This document shows, piece after piece, positions 1 to 7,699 of a DNA stretch of 16,564 nt. The notes under the pieces are model-generated. The model was given only the letters and a program-made list of their open reading frames with translations. It was not told where the DNA came from and did not search any database. This stretch comes from Caulobacteraceae bacterium (lineage in GTDB: Bacteria > Pseudomonadota > Alphaproteobacteria > Caulobacterales > Caulobacteraceae): contig CANMXH010000028.1 of NCBI GenBank assembly GCA_947501315.1, positions 1 through 16,564 of the forward strand, written 5' to 3'. Made by a program: the position numbers and the translations under genes. Numbering within the stretch: the stretch's first letter is position 1; each line of letters begins with the position of its first letter.

Positions 1-2337
1 ACGAAACAGTCGAAGAAGCAGCGGCAGCGGGAGAACCCGCCCGACATCCTGCTGACCACGCCCGAACAACTGGCCCTGTTCTGCGCCTGGGATGGCGCGC
101 GCGACTATTTCGCCGACCTGAAATGCGTCGTGCTGGACGAGGTGCATGCGATCTGGAGCGGCAAGCGGGGGGATCTGCTGTCGCTGGGTCTGGGGCGGCT
201 GCAACAGTTCGCGCCGGCCATGCGGCGGGTGGCCCTGAGCGCAACCGTGGACGATCCGGAGATGATTGCGGGGTGGCTTCGTCCGGGCGGAAAAGCCCTC
301 CCCCTCGATGGGGGAGGGTTGGGTGGGGGTGCGCGCGCCGACCTTCCGGAATCGGACGCGGGGGGCATGGTCGACGCCGCTCCATGCGTTACCGGGGGCA
401 GCCTGCACACACCCCCTTCCCCGACCCTTCCCCCATCGAGGGGGAAGGGAGGCGCAGAGGTCACCATCATCCGCGGCGACCCCGGCGCCCCGCCGGTGAT
501 CGATGTCCTCGTCAGCGAAGGCCGGGTGCCCTGGGCCGGCCATACCGGCCAGCACGCCATTCCCGAGGTCTATGAGGCGCTGAAGCGCTCTGGCATGACC
601 CTGATCTTCGTCAACACCCGCTGGCAGGCCGAGTTCGTCTTCCAGTCACTGTGGGCGATCAATGAGGACGACCTGCCGATTGCCCTGCATCACGGCTCGC
701 TGGCGGCGGAGCAGAGGCGCAAGGTCGAGGCGGCGATGGCGCGGGGTGACCTGCGGGCCGTGGTCTGCACCTCGACGCTCGATCTCGGCATCGACTGGGG
801 CGATGTCGATCTGGTGATCCAGATGGCGGCCCCCAAGGGATCGTCGCGGCTGGTACAGCGGATCGGACGGGCCAACCACCGGCTGGACGAGCCGTCGCGG
901 GCCCTGATGGTCCCGGCCAGCCGGTTCGAGATGCTGGAATGCCAGGCCGCGCGCGAGGCCGTGGCTGCAAACGCCTTCGACCGGGAGCCGGTGCATACGG
1001 GGACGCTCGATACCCTGGCCCAGCACGTCATGGGGTGTGCCTGTTCCGAACCCTTTTCGCTGGATGATCTGTACACGGAGGTTTCCGGCTGCGGGCCCTA
1101 TCGCGACCTGTCGTATGAACAGTTCGAGGCAGTGGTCGATCTGGTCGCCACCGGGGGGTATGCCCTGCGCACCTATGAGCGGTTCGCGCGGATCGTGCGG
1201 ACGCGGGACGGCCGCTGGACCGTGCGCAACGCCCAGACGGCCCAGCGCCACCGGATGAATGTCGGGACGATCGTGGCGGCGGCGACCCTGAATGTCCGTG
1301 TCGCCTCCCGGCGCGGCGGCGCTTCGAAACAGCTGACCGGCGGGCGCAAGATCGGCGAGGTCGAAGAGCACTATTTTGAACAGATGTCGCCGGGTGACAC
1401 CTTCGTCTTCGCCGGCCAGGTCTGGGCCTTCCAGGGCATCAACGGCATGGACGCCCTGGTCAGCCAGGCGGTCGACAAGGACCCGAAGATCCCGTCCTGG
1501 GGCGGCAACAAATTTCCCATGTCGACCTCGCTGGCGGATCGGGTGCGGACCATGATCCAGGACCGCGACCACTGGCGCGTCCTGCCGCCCGATGTGCAGG
1601 AATGGCTGGAGATGCAGGCGGCGCGCTCGATCATCCCCGATGCCGGGACCCTGCTGGTCGAGACCTTTGCGCGCGGCGCGCGGCATTATCTGATCGCCTA
1701 TCCGTTCGAGGGCGGGCTGGCGCATGCGACCCTGTGCATGCTGCTGACGCGGCGGCTGGACCGGCTGGGGGTCGGGCCGCTGGGCTTTGTCTGCACCGAC
1801 TATTCGCTGGCCATCTGGTCGATCAAGCCGATGGACCCTCTCGACCTCGACGCCCTGTTCGAGCCCGACATGCTGGGCGACGATCTGGAGAGCTGGCTGG
1901 CCGAGAGCTTCATGATGAAGCGAACCTTCCGCAACTGCGCCCTGATCTCGGGGCTGATCGAGAAGCGCCAGCCGGGCAATGAGAAGACCGGGCGGCAGGT
2001 GACCTTTTCCACGGACCTGATCTACGACGTGTTGCGCCGCCACCAGCCCGACCATCTGCTGCTGCAGACCGCCCGCGCCGATGCCGCGGCGGGCCTGCTG
2101 GATGTGGCGCGGCTGGGCCAGTTGCTGACGCGGATCCAGGGCCGGATCAGACATGTACCGCTGGAGCGGCCCTCGCCCTTCTGCGTGCCGGTGCTGGTCC
2201 AGATCGGCCGCGAACGGGTCGGCGGCGGACAGGCGGCGGAGATGATCCTGGATGCCTCGGCCTGCAGTTTCGACGAGGAGACCCTGATCGCCGAGGTGAT
2301 GGCGGATGTGTCGCCCGAGCTGGCAGGGGCAGAATGA
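1..2337 (+). CDS. Lhr-type ligase-associated DEXH-box DNA helicase, 5'-truncated by the window edge
   Basis: The reading frame is open from base 1, so the N-terminus (including Walker A) lies outside the window. An ATP-dependent helicase of the Lhr superfamily-2 group is indicated by the DEVH box (codons at 136-147), motif III SAT (near 238-246), LIFVNTRWQAE (motif IV, about 600-630) and the motif V/VI stretch CTSTLDLGIDWG followed by QRIGRANHR (about 765-890). The long C-terminal part matches the Lhr-specific extension. The family is known from bacterial operons with an ATP-dependent DNA ligase, an exonuclease and PdeM, and is thought to act in DNA repair. The stop overlaps the pdeM start (ATGA), supporting one transcript. 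Oddity: about 50 residues rich in Gly and Pro, encoded by a palindromic repeat at 296-449, interrupt the protein between motif III and the linker to the second RecA domain; the frame is kept. Confidence 0.93.
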   Translation, partial: TKQSKKQRQRENPPDILLTTPEQLALFCAWDGARDYFADLKCVVLDEVHAIWSGKRGDLLSLGLGRLQQFAPAMRRVALSATVDDPEMIAGWLRPGGKALPLDGGGLGGGARADLPESDAGGMVDAAPCVTGGSLHTPPSPTLPPSRGKGGAEVTIIRGDPGAPPVIDVLVSEGRVPWAGHTGQHAIPEVYEALKRSGMTLIFVNTRWQAEFVFQSLWAINEDDLPIALHHGSLAAEQRRKVEAAMARGDLRAVVCTSTLDLGIDWGDVDLVIQMAAPKGSSRLVQRIGRANHRLDEPSRALMVPASRFEMLECQAAREAVAANAFDREPVHTGTLDTLAQHVMGCACSEPFSLDDLYTEVSGCGPYRDLSYEQFEAVVDLVATGGYALRTYERFARIVRTRDGRWTVRNAQTAQRHRMNVGTIVAAATLNVRVASRRGGASKQLTGGRKIGEVEEHYFEQMSPGDTFVFAGQVWAFQGINGMDALVSQAVDKDPKIPSWGGNKFPMSTSLADRVRTMIQDRDHWRVLPPDVQEWLEMQAARSIIPDAGTLLVETFARGARHYLIAYPFEGGLAHATLCMLLTRRLDRLGVGPLGFVCTDYSLAIWSIKPMDPLDLDALFEPDMLGDDLESWLAESFMMKRTFRNCALISGLIEKRQPGNEKTGRQVTFSTDLIYDVLRRHQPDHLLLQTARADAAAGLLDVARLGQLLTRIQGRIRHVPLERPSPFCVPVLVQIGRERVGGGQAAEMILDASACSFDEETLIAEVMADVSPELAGAE
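296..449. repeat. Palindromic repeat element inserted in frame within the helicase gene
   Basis: Two GC-rich arms face each other: 296-331 begins CCCTCCCCCTCGATGGGGGA and the reverse complement of 406-449 begins CCCTTCCCCCTCGATGGGGG. The arms match along most of their length with a few mismatches and small gaps, and each arm is itself nearly palindromic around TCGA. About 74 bases of less symmetric sequence lie between them. The structure resembles short non-coding mobile repeats that are normally intergenic. All three plus-strand frames are free of stop codons across it. Membership in a dispersed family is inferred; no second copy is present in this window. Confidence 0.8.
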
Positions 2338-3065
2338 ACGCCGCCCTCAGACAGGCCCTGTCCCCGGCCCGCTGCCCCAGCGGCGGCCTGCGCGTTCTGA
2401 TCGAGGGCGAGCCCTGCGTGCTGCGGCGTTCAGGGGCGCTGTGGGTGCCGAACCACCGCACCCTGATCGCCGCGGACCTGCATCTGGAAAAGGGTTCGGC
2501 CTTCGCCGCCCGCGGCCAGATGCTGCCGCCCTACGACAGCCGCGCCACCCTCGACCGGCTGGAGGCCGAGATCGAGGCGCTGTCGCCGGCGGCGGTGGTG
2601 CTGCTGGGAGACAGCTTCCACGACGCGGCCTCGGTCGGCCGGATGGCGACGGACGACAGGACGCGGCTGGACCGGCTGGCGGCAGGCCGCGACTGGATCT
2701 GGCTGGAAGGCAACCACGACATCGCGGCGCTGGCGGGGTCCATGGACGATCTCGTCGGCGAGGTGGTCGAGACCATGGCGGTCGGCTCGCTGCGCCTGGT
2801 CCACGAGCCGCAGCCCGGTGTGCAAGCCGGCGAGATCGCGGGGCACCTGCACCCGGCGGCGCGGGTCGCCGCCCACGGACGAGGCGTACGGCGGCCGTGT
2901 TTCGTGACGGATGGACGGCGGGCGGTGCTTCCGGCCTTCGGGGCCTTCACGGGCGGGCTGGATGTGCGGGACCCGGCGATCGCGGGGCTGTTTGCAGAAC
3001 CGCCTATGGCTGCGGCGCTGGGACGGGACCGGGTGCACGCACTGGCGTGGGAGACACTGCGGTAG
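2334..3065 (+). CDS. pdeM: Ligase-associated DNA damage response endonuclease PdeM (metallophosphoesterase)
   Basis: A 243-residue calcineurin-like phosphoesterase. The metal-binding motifs appear in order: DLH at residues 48-50 followed by EKG, GDSFHD at 92-97, GNHD at 126-129, a His at 157, and GHLHP at 170-174. DLHLEKG and the spacing are typical of PdeM, which is known as the phosphoesterase/nuclease partner of the ligase-associated repair cluster. The start ATG overlaps the helicase stop by four bases (ATGA), so translation is probably coupled. The ligase and exonuclease genes usually found in the same set are not in the window; they could lie upstream of base 1 or elsewhere. Length and motifs look intact. 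Confidence 0.93.
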   Translation: MNAALRQALSPARCPSGGLRVLIEGEPCVLRRSGALWVPNHRTLIAADLHLEKGSAFAARGQMLPPYDSRATLDRLEAEIEALSPAAVVLLGDSFHDAASVGRMATDDRTRLDRLAAGRDWIWLEGNHDIAALAGSMDDLVGEVVETMAVGSLRLVHEPQPGVQAGEIAGHLHPAARVAAHGRGVRRPCFVTDGRRAVLPAFGAFTGGLDVRDPAIAGLFAEPPMAAALGRDRVHALAWETLR

Positions 3066-3095
3066 AGCCAGGCCCTTGGCCATCGGCCTGTACTC

Positions 3096-3139
3096 CTTGT
3101 CATCCCCGATCTCCGCTTCGCTCCGTCGGGGATGACAAG
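3096..3139. repeat. Short intergenic palindrome with 14-bp perfect arms
   Basis: CTTGTCATCCCCGA at 3096-3109 is perfectly complementary to TCGGGGATGACAAG at 3126-3139. The 16-base loop contains CGCTTCGC, which can form a small inner stem. It lies about 30 bases after the pdeM stop and could end transcription of the helicase-pdeM unit by structure alone, but there is no T-run as in a classical intrinsic terminator. The sequence type resembles the small CATCCCCG palindromes dispersed through many alphaproteobacterial genomes, which is a recollection rather than a search result. Confidence 0.65.
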
Positions 3140-3156
3140 CGCTACGACAACTGGGG

Positions 3157-3185
3157 TTGGAGGCGTCTTCAATATTGCGTATATT
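3157..3185 (+). promoter_or_regulatory. Predicted promoter of the parDE operon
   Basis: TTGGAG at 3157-3162 and TATATT at 3180-3185 are separated by exactly 17 bases and lie 23 bases upstream of the parD ATG. The likely transcription start is near 3192, giving a short leader that holds the ribosome binding site AAGGAGG at about 3196-3202. The -10 element sits inside the inverted repeat listed separately, as expected for an autorepressed module. Confidence 0.6.
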
Positions 3186-3192
3186 GAAGACG
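3164..3192. promoter_or_regulatory. Inverted-repeat operator overlapping the parDE -10 box
   Basis: CGTCTTCAATAT (3164-3175) and ATATTGAAGACG (3181-3192) form a perfect 12-bp inverted repeat with a 5-base spacer. It covers the predicted -10 and the start point of the parDE promoter. Ribbon-helix-helix antitoxins of the ParD type are known to bind such palindromes and repress their own operon. The assignment of ParD as the ligand is inference from position. Confidence 0.65.
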
Positions 3193-3207
3193 TCCAAGGA
3201 GGCGATC

Positions 3208-3462
3208 ATGTCTCGCACCACCACCATGACCGTCCGGCTCAGCGGCGCGTTGAGCGATTTCGTGGCCTCGAACGTCGACGAAAACGGGGCCTACGAGAAC
3301 ATCAGCGAATATGTCCGGGACCTGATCCGGCGCGATAAGGAGCGGCGGGAGCGCGAGGCCCTCGACCGGCTGAAGGCCGAACTGACCCAGGCATTCGCCG
3401 CGCCGGAAGAGTCCTATGTCGCTCTGACTGCGGCCGAGGTCATCGCGCGCAACCGGACCTGA
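3208..3462 (+). CDS. parD: ParD-like ribbon-helix-helix antitoxin
   Basis: An 84-residue protein. The N-terminal TTTMTVRLSG would form the DNA-contacting beta strand, and SDFVASNVDENGAYENISEY followed by VRDLIRRDK gives the two helices of a ParD/CopG ribbon-helix-helix fold. The charged C-terminal half, ending in EVIARNR, is the part that usually wraps the toxin. The ATG at 3208 is preferred because AAGGAGG lies seven or so bases upstream; a TTG at 3157 in the same frame would place the coding start over the promoter and operator. The toxin gene starts four bases after its stop. Function: neutralises ParE and probably represses the operon. Confidence 0.85.
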   Translation: MSRTTTMTVRLSGALSDFVASNVDENGAYENISEYVRDLIRRDKERREREALDRLKAELTQAFAAPEESYVALTAAEVIARNRT

Positions 3463-3466
3463 CCGG

Positions 3467-3778
3467 ATGGCCGTCCGCGTCCAGCAGGCGGCGTCGCACC
3501 GTCTCGACGACATTTACCGCTACACGCGTGAACGTTGGGGCGAGGCGCAAGCGGATAGCTATATCGGCGGCCTGTTCGACGCCTTCGCGCGCATCGAGAC
3601 CCACGGCGTGACCTCCCGGCCCATCCCGGCCGAATTCGGCGTGGATGGCTATGTGTTTCGCTACGAGCGACACCTCGTCTACTGGCGGCGGCTGGCGAAT
3701 GGAGACATCGGTATAGGGACCGTCCTCCACGAGCGAATGCATCAGATCGGACGGCTGCGGGAGGATCTGGGGCTTTAG
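3467..3778 (+). CDS. parE: ParE/RelE-family toxin
   Basis: A 103-residue basic protein following the antitoxin after a 4-base gap, the standard antitoxin-first order. The N-terminal stretch AASHRLDDIYRYTRERWGEA and the later FRYERHLVYWRR and IGTVLHERMHQ segments match the ParE pattern (two helices, then a beta-sheet with conserved Arg residues). Known ParE toxins poison DNA gyrase, while the related RelE toxins cleave mRNA; ParD pairing favours the ParE reading. It appears full length. Its stop lies one base from the stop of the convergent plsC. Confidence 0.85.
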   Translation: MAVRVQQAASHRLDDIYRYTRERWGEAQADSYIGGLFDAFARIETHGVTSRPIPAEFGVDGYVFRYERHLVYWRRLANGDIGIGTVLHERMHQIGRLREDLGL

Positions 3779-3779
3779 A

Positions 3780-4496
3780 TCAGGATTGTTGGGCTGCCAG
3801 CAGCGCGTTCGACGCCCCCTCCAGCCGCTCCTCCAGCGTCGCCATGAAGGCGTCCCGTTTCAGCCCCGCCGGGATGGCCGGCAGGAACTCATAGACCACC
3901 GTCCCCGGATAGCGGCGGAAGCCGTGCGCCGGCCAGTGGACGCCGGAGTTGGTGGCCATCGGGGTGCAGGGGCAGTCGAGGTCGCGGTAGAGGGCGGCGA
4001 TGCCGGGCTTGTAGTCGGGGGCCGCGCCGACCGGGGCGCGGGTGCCTTCGGGGAAGATCAGCATCTGCCGGCCCTCGGCGAAGCGGAGGCGCGCCTGCCG
4101 GACCATGTCTTTCAAGGCCTTGGAATGGGCCGAACGATCGACCGCGATCATCTTCGTCTTGACCGCGAACCAGCCGAAGAAGGGCAGGGGCGCCAGTTCC
4201 TTCTTCATGATGAAACAGTTGTCCGGCAGGACCGCGAAGGGTGCAATGACGTCGAGCATCGATTGGTGTTTGCCCGCGATCAGGCAGGCCCCGACCGGCA
4301 TGTGCTCAACGCCCCGGAACTCGACCTTGACCCCGGCGATCCAGCGCAGGCCGAACAGGGTGAATTTCGACCAGTTGCGGATTACCCACATGGCCGGGCG
4401 GTAGGGCATCAACAGGGCCGGGGACAGACCGACGGCGAACATGGCGAGCGACAGATAGAGCCAGCCGACGAACAGCAGCGAACGGATTGTGATCAC
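3780..4496 (-). CDS. plsC: 1-acyl-sn-glycerol-3-phosphate acyltransferase (PlsC family)
   Basis: A 238-residue membrane-associated acyltransferase that would transfer a second acyl chain to lysophosphatidic acid to form phosphatidic acid. The catalytic HX4D motif is HQSMLD at residues 77-82 and the substrate-binding FPEGTR is at 148-153. A hydrophobic N-terminal segment (about residues 6-30) fits membrane anchoring. The start is GTG at 4496, immediately after the TGA of the upstream ydcF-like gene, so the two are very probably co-transcribed and translationally linked. It is the last gene of the ftsE-ftsX-ydcF-plsC run. Exact substrate among lysolipids cannot be decided from sequence. Confidence 0.9.
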   Translation of the reverse strand: MITIRSLLFVGWLYLSLAMFAVGLSPALLMPYRPAMWVIRNWSKFTLFGLRWIAGVKVEFRGVEHMPVGACLIAGKHQSMLDVIAPFAVLPDNCFIMKKELAPLPFFGWFAVKTKMIAVDRSAHSKALKDMVRQARLRFAEGRQMLIFPEGTRAPVGAAPDYKPGIAALYRDLDCPCTPMATNSGVHWPAHGFRRYPGTVVYEFLPAIPAGLKRDAFMATLEERLEGASNALLAAQQS

Positions 4497-5117
4497 TCAG
4501 GCGGCCTTTTCCATCGCGGGTTCGTCCGTGGCCGGACGATCGATCCCGCCGACCATGGCGCGGGCGAGGGCGGCGAGATATTTCATGTATTCCAGCGTCA
4601 TTCGCCGGGCGGTGACGGCGGCCTTCCACCAGCGCGAATTGCCCAGCGACGGGGTCTCGACGGCATAGGGGGTCAGTTCGATCCCGGGGGCCGCCGCGCG
4701 GATCTCGGTCAGGGCGCGGGGCATGTGATAGTCCGAGGTCACCACGATCAGGCTGTCATAGTCCTTTGCCCCGGCCCAGGCGGCGATCTCCTGGGCGTTG
4801 CCGATGGTGTCCTCGGCCTCGAACCCCAGATCAACACAGCAGTTGAACAGCCGGTTGGAGCCGGGTGTCAGGGCGCGCAGCTCCTGACGGCGGACCTCGC
4901 GGTTGACGCCCGAGATCAGCACCCGCTTGCCCTTGCCCTGCTCGAGCAGGCGGATGGAGGCATTGACCCGTTCGGCCGAGGGGCCGGTCAGGGCCACGAT
5001 GGCGTCGGCGCGGGCCGGCTCGGGCGCGGGGGTGAATCCCCGCACGCGATCGGCGAAGGCGAACAGGCCGATCGTCCAGATCAGCACCAGAGTGGCGATG
5101 AAGGTCAGAAACTTCAT
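4497..5117 (-). CDS. YdcF family (DUF218) membrane-anchored protein
   Basis: A 206-residue protein with one N-terminal hydrophobic segment (about residues 3-22) and a DUF218 domain. Family landmarks are ADAIVALTG near residue 38, LISGVN, the DTIGNAQEIAAWA stretch and IVVTSDYHMPRA. Related proteins (SanA, ElyC, YdcF) are linked to envelope integrity and lipid-carrier metabolism in other bacteria, but the reaction is generally not known. It starts nine bases after the ftsX stop and abuts plsC, suggesting one envelope-related operon with ftsEX. Confidence 0.87.
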   Translation of the reverse strand: MKFLTFIATLVLIWTIGLFAFADRVRGFTPAPEPARADAIVALTGPSAERVNASIRLLEQGKGKRVLISGVNREVRRQELRALTPGSNRLFNCCVDLGFEAEDTIGNAQEIAAWAGAKDYDSLIVVTSDYHMPRALTEIRAAAPGIELTPYAVETPSLGNSRWWKAAVTARRMTLEYMKYLAALARAMVGGIDRPATDEPAMEKAA

Positions 5118-5126
5118 GTCCTGGAC

Positions 5127-6008
5127 CTAGTGACCCCGCTTGAGCCGCGCCAGAGCGGTGACTCGCGCGACGACAACCGCCACCGTAGCCGCGAGCAGCG
5201 GACATGGCGAGAGGATCAGGAGGTCGCCCCAGGCCAGCGGCAGGGCGGGGGTCACACCTTCGGCCCCGCCGAGAAAGCGCAGGGCACCCACCAACCCCAT
5301 GGCGACAACGGCCCCAACCGCCCCCGCTCCGGCCGCCAGCAGGCCATAGCGGACCTGGAAAAGGCCGGCGATGGTAGCATCCGAGGCACCGTTCAGGCTC
5401 AGGGTGTCCACCACGGCCGACTGCGCGGCCATGCCCGCCCGGGTGGCGTAGGCGACAGCGGCTCCGGCCGCCCCGGCGGTCAGCAGGAAGGCCGCGGCGG
5501 CCAGAAGGGTGATCAGCCCTGCTGAACGCTCGACCTCGCCGCGCCACAGGCTGTGGTCATCGACCGTGGCGTCGAGCCCGGCCTCGGCCATGGCCCGGCC
5601 CAGGGTGACGGCACTGGCGGGCGCGGCCGGATCCAGCCGCACGGTGACCAGATAGGGTATGGGCAGGTCGGGCAGGACGGCGTCTCCGACCCAGGGCCGC
5701 AGCAGGGCCTCGGCGGTCTTGCGGTCCATGGCCTCCGCTTCATCGACGCCCTCAACCCCGGCCAGGGTCTGGGCGGCCCGGGCGGCGGCCTCTGCACCGG
5801 TCTCGCCGACGCGCGGTCGCACCTGCACTGTCGCCTCGGATCTCAGCGCGCGGGCCCAGCCCTGGGCGGCCCGGTCCGCCGAAACGGCCCCGACCGCAGC
5901 CAGACAGGCCAGAAAACACAGGACGGCGATGAGCCCCGCCAGCCAGGCCTCGCCCCCTGCATCGCGCGGCAGCAGGGGCGCGCGCGTGTTGAACAGGCGG
6001 CGGATCAT
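5127..6008 (-). CDS. ftsX: Cell division ABC transporter permease FtsX
   Basis: A 293-residue membrane protein with the FtsX topology: a transmembrane segment at about 21-43, a long periplasmic region (about 45-160), then three further transmembrane segments at about 162-188, 221-245 and 262-283. Known FtsX proteins pair with FtsE and control peptidoglycan hydrolase activators during division or elongation. The ATG overlaps the ftsE TGA by four bases. The sequence is very Ala/Gly rich, and identification rests on topology and the adjacent FtsE rather than on strong motifs. The periplasmic loop is the part expected to meet a hydrolase regulator. Confidence 0.88.
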   Translation of the reverse strand: MIRRLFNTRAPLLPRDAGGEAWLAGLIAVLCFLACLAAVGAVSADRAAQGWARALRSEATVQVRPRVGETGAEAAARAAQTLAGVEGVDEAEAMDRKTAEALLRPWVGDAVLPDLPIPYLVTVRLDPAAPASAVTLGRAMAEAGLDATVDDHSLWRGEVERSAGLITLLAAAAFLLTAGAAGAAVAYATRAGMAAQSAVVDTLSLNGASDATIAGLFQVRYGLLAAGAGAVGAVVAMGLVGALRFLGGAEGVTPALPLAWGDLLILSPCPLLAATVAVVVARVTALARLKRGH

Positions 6009-6715
6009 GACCCGCCACCGATCAGTTGCCCACCTTCGAGTCTCAGGACGTTCGCTCCGGATCGTTGGGCCAGGGCCTCGTCATGGCTGGCGATCAGCAC
6101 CGTGGTCCCCAGCCGGTTCAGGGACTGGAAAAGTTTCAGCAGCCGTTCGGCCATGACCGCATCGACGCTGCCGGTCGGTTCATCGGCCAGGATCAGGTCG
6201 GGCTTGGTGATCACGGCGCGGGCGATGGCCAGCCGCTGCTTCTCACCGCCCGAGAACGACGGCGGCCGGTCGTGCATTCGGTCGCCCAGCCCGACCCAGT
6301 CGAGCATCTCCTCGACGTCGCCGGCATGGTCGGCCTGTTTCCCGCCCGCCAGCCTGAGGGGCAGGGCGACATTGTCGAAGGCTGACAGGTGGTCCAGCAG
6401 GCGGAAATCCTGGAACACCACCCCCATCCGGCGACGGAAGGCGGGCAGGGCGCGGCGCGGAACCATGGTGGCGTCCTCGCCGAACAGATGCAGGGTTCCG
6501 GTCTGCGGATGCTCGGCGAGGGTCAGCAGTTTCAGCAGGGTCGACTTGCCGGCTCCGGACGGCCCGGTAAGGAAGTGGAAAGAGCCGGCTGGCAAGATGA
6601 GGTTAACGCCCTGCAGCGTGCGGTGCGCTGCCGCATAGCCAAAACCCACGCCAGACAGGCGGACGGTGGCGGTCGCGGAGTCGGATTGATAGGCGCGGCG
6701 GGGCTGGACGGGCAT
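6005..6715 (-). CDS. ftsE: Cell division ATP-binding protein FtsE
   Basis: A 236-residue ABC ATPase. Walker A is GPSGAGKST at residues 51-59, the Q-loop Gln is near 102, the signature SGGEKQR is at about 155-161, Walker B LILADEPTG is at 174-182 and the H-loop SHD is at about 210-212. FQDFRLLDH after the Q-loop and the short overall length are typical of FtsE. It powers FtsX on the cytoplasmic side. About 16 residues precede the usual start of the domain; no better start codon is seen, though the Shine-Dalgarno signal for ATG 6715 is weak. It is divergent from the zinc-ribbon gene, with 66 bases between. Confidence 0.93.
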   Translation of the reverse strand: MPVQPRRAYQSDSATATVRLSGVGFGYAAAHRTLQGVNLILPAGSFHFLTGPSGAGKSTLLKLLTLAEHPQTGTLHLFGEDATMVPRRALPAFRRRMGVVFQDFRLLDHLSAFDNVALPLRLAGGKQADHAGDVEEMLDWVGLGDRMHDRPPSFSGGEKQRLAIARAVITKPDLILADEPTGSVDAVMAERLLKLFQSLNRLGTTVLIASHDEALAQRSGANVLRLEGGQLIGGGS

Positions 6716-6781
6716 GAGTTTCGGATCAGGACGCGGCCAGGCCGCGACGGGAGGGGGCGAAGAGCCTCGCAGTCAGCGCCC

Positions 6782-7699
6782 ATGATACTGACCTGCCCGT
6801 CCTGCGCCACCAGCTATTTCACCCCGGATGAGGCAGTCGGGGCCAGCGGCCGGACCGTGCGCTGCAAATCGTGCCGCCACACCTGGCGGGCCATGCTGGA
6901 AGAGCCGTTGGAACTCTCTTACGCCCCGGCACCCGGCGAGGCCGTCAGTTTCAGCCAGCACGACGACCCCGAACCCGAATCACTGGCCGAGACTCCGGCT
7001 CCCGAACTGCCCAAGGCCTTCCGCGCCCGGGCCGAACAACAGCGCCGCCTGCGTCGCGCGGCGACCCATGGTGTGGTCTGGGCCGGCATCGCTTCCGGAT
7101 TTGCCGCCCTGCTCGCCTCCGCCTGGCTGTTCCGCGTCGAGGTGGTCGAGATGGCCCCCCGCGCGGCTGCCGCCTATGCCGCCATCGGCCTGACCGTGAA
7201 CCCGACCGGACTGGATTTCGAGGCGGTCAGCGCCAGACCTGTGCCGTCCGACCCGGGCAAGGTGCTGGTCTCTGGTGCCCTCAGGAATGTCCGTGACAAT
7301 GAACGGATCGCGCCGCCGGTCCGCGTCGCCCTGCTGGACGCCCACGGCGCCGAGATCGGCCACGCCATCGTCCGCATCGATGCTGCGCCGGTGCTGCCCG
7401 GCAAGGTCCAGGGCTTCGCCGTGGTGATTCCCGATCCGGGCGCGCGCGGCCAGGGCGTCGGTGTTGCCTTTGTTCTGGACGAAGACCGGGACAAGGCGGC
7501 CCCGCATCCGGCCCCTGTCCATGCCGACACCCGCCGTTCCCCGGCGGCTCCGGCTCATGCTGCGGCCCATGAGGCCAAGGCACCTACGCCTGCGGCAGCC
7601 GCCGGTGCCGACGGTGGGTTGCGCCCCGCCCTGACTCCCGCCCCGCCGCCGGAGATGCGCCCCATCGACGCCGTGCCGGTGGTGGACACCCACCGTTAA
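6782..7699 (+). CDS. Membrane-anchored zinc-ribbon (MJ0042-type) protein
   Basis: A 305-residue protein. The N-terminus holds a zinc ribbon with CPSC (residues 5-8) and CKSC (28-31), the MJ0042-type finger often annotated in proteobacteria. An acidic/Pro linker leads to a single transmembrane segment at about 97-117, then a domain of about 120 residues resembling the extracytoplasmic DUF3426-like region (strands such as VLVSGALRN), and a Pro/Ala-rich tail from about 240. The ATG at 6782 is chosen because the finger begins right there; earlier in-frame starts run through the divergent ftsE gene. Function is unknown. A hairpin-forming 20-base gap separates it from the phosphoribosyltransferase gene. 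Confidence 0.85.
   Translation: MILTCPSCATSYFTPDEAVGASGRTVRCKSCRHTWRAMLEEPLELSYAPAPGEAVSFSQHDDPEPESLAETPAPELPKAFRARAEQQRRLRRAATHGVVWAGIASGFAALLASAWLFRVEVVEMAPRAAAAYAAIGLTVNPTGLDFEAVSARPVPSDPGKVLVSGALRNVRDNERIAPPVRVALLDAHGAEIGHAIVRIDAAPVLPGKVQGFAVVIPDPGARGQGVGVAFVLDEDRDKAAPHPAPVHADTRRSPAAPAHAAAHEAKAPTPAAAAGADGGLRPALTPAPPPEMRPIDAVPVVDTHR

Noticed and set aside
646..2154. Long minus-strand open frame opposite the helicase
   Set aside because: The plus strand carries unmistakable helicase motifs throughout; the minus frame is Gln/Arg/His-rich shadow sequence.
3786..5525. Long plus-strand open frame of 579 codons
   Set aside because: It is antisense to plsC, the ydcF-like gene and ftsX, which have clear motifs; the translation is low-complexity Gly/Gln/Arg sequence typical of a GC-rich shadow frame.
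6389..6781. Upstream extension of the zinc-ribbon protein
   Set aside because: The frame is open but runs through the divergent ftsE gene; the zinc finger starts right at ATG 6782.
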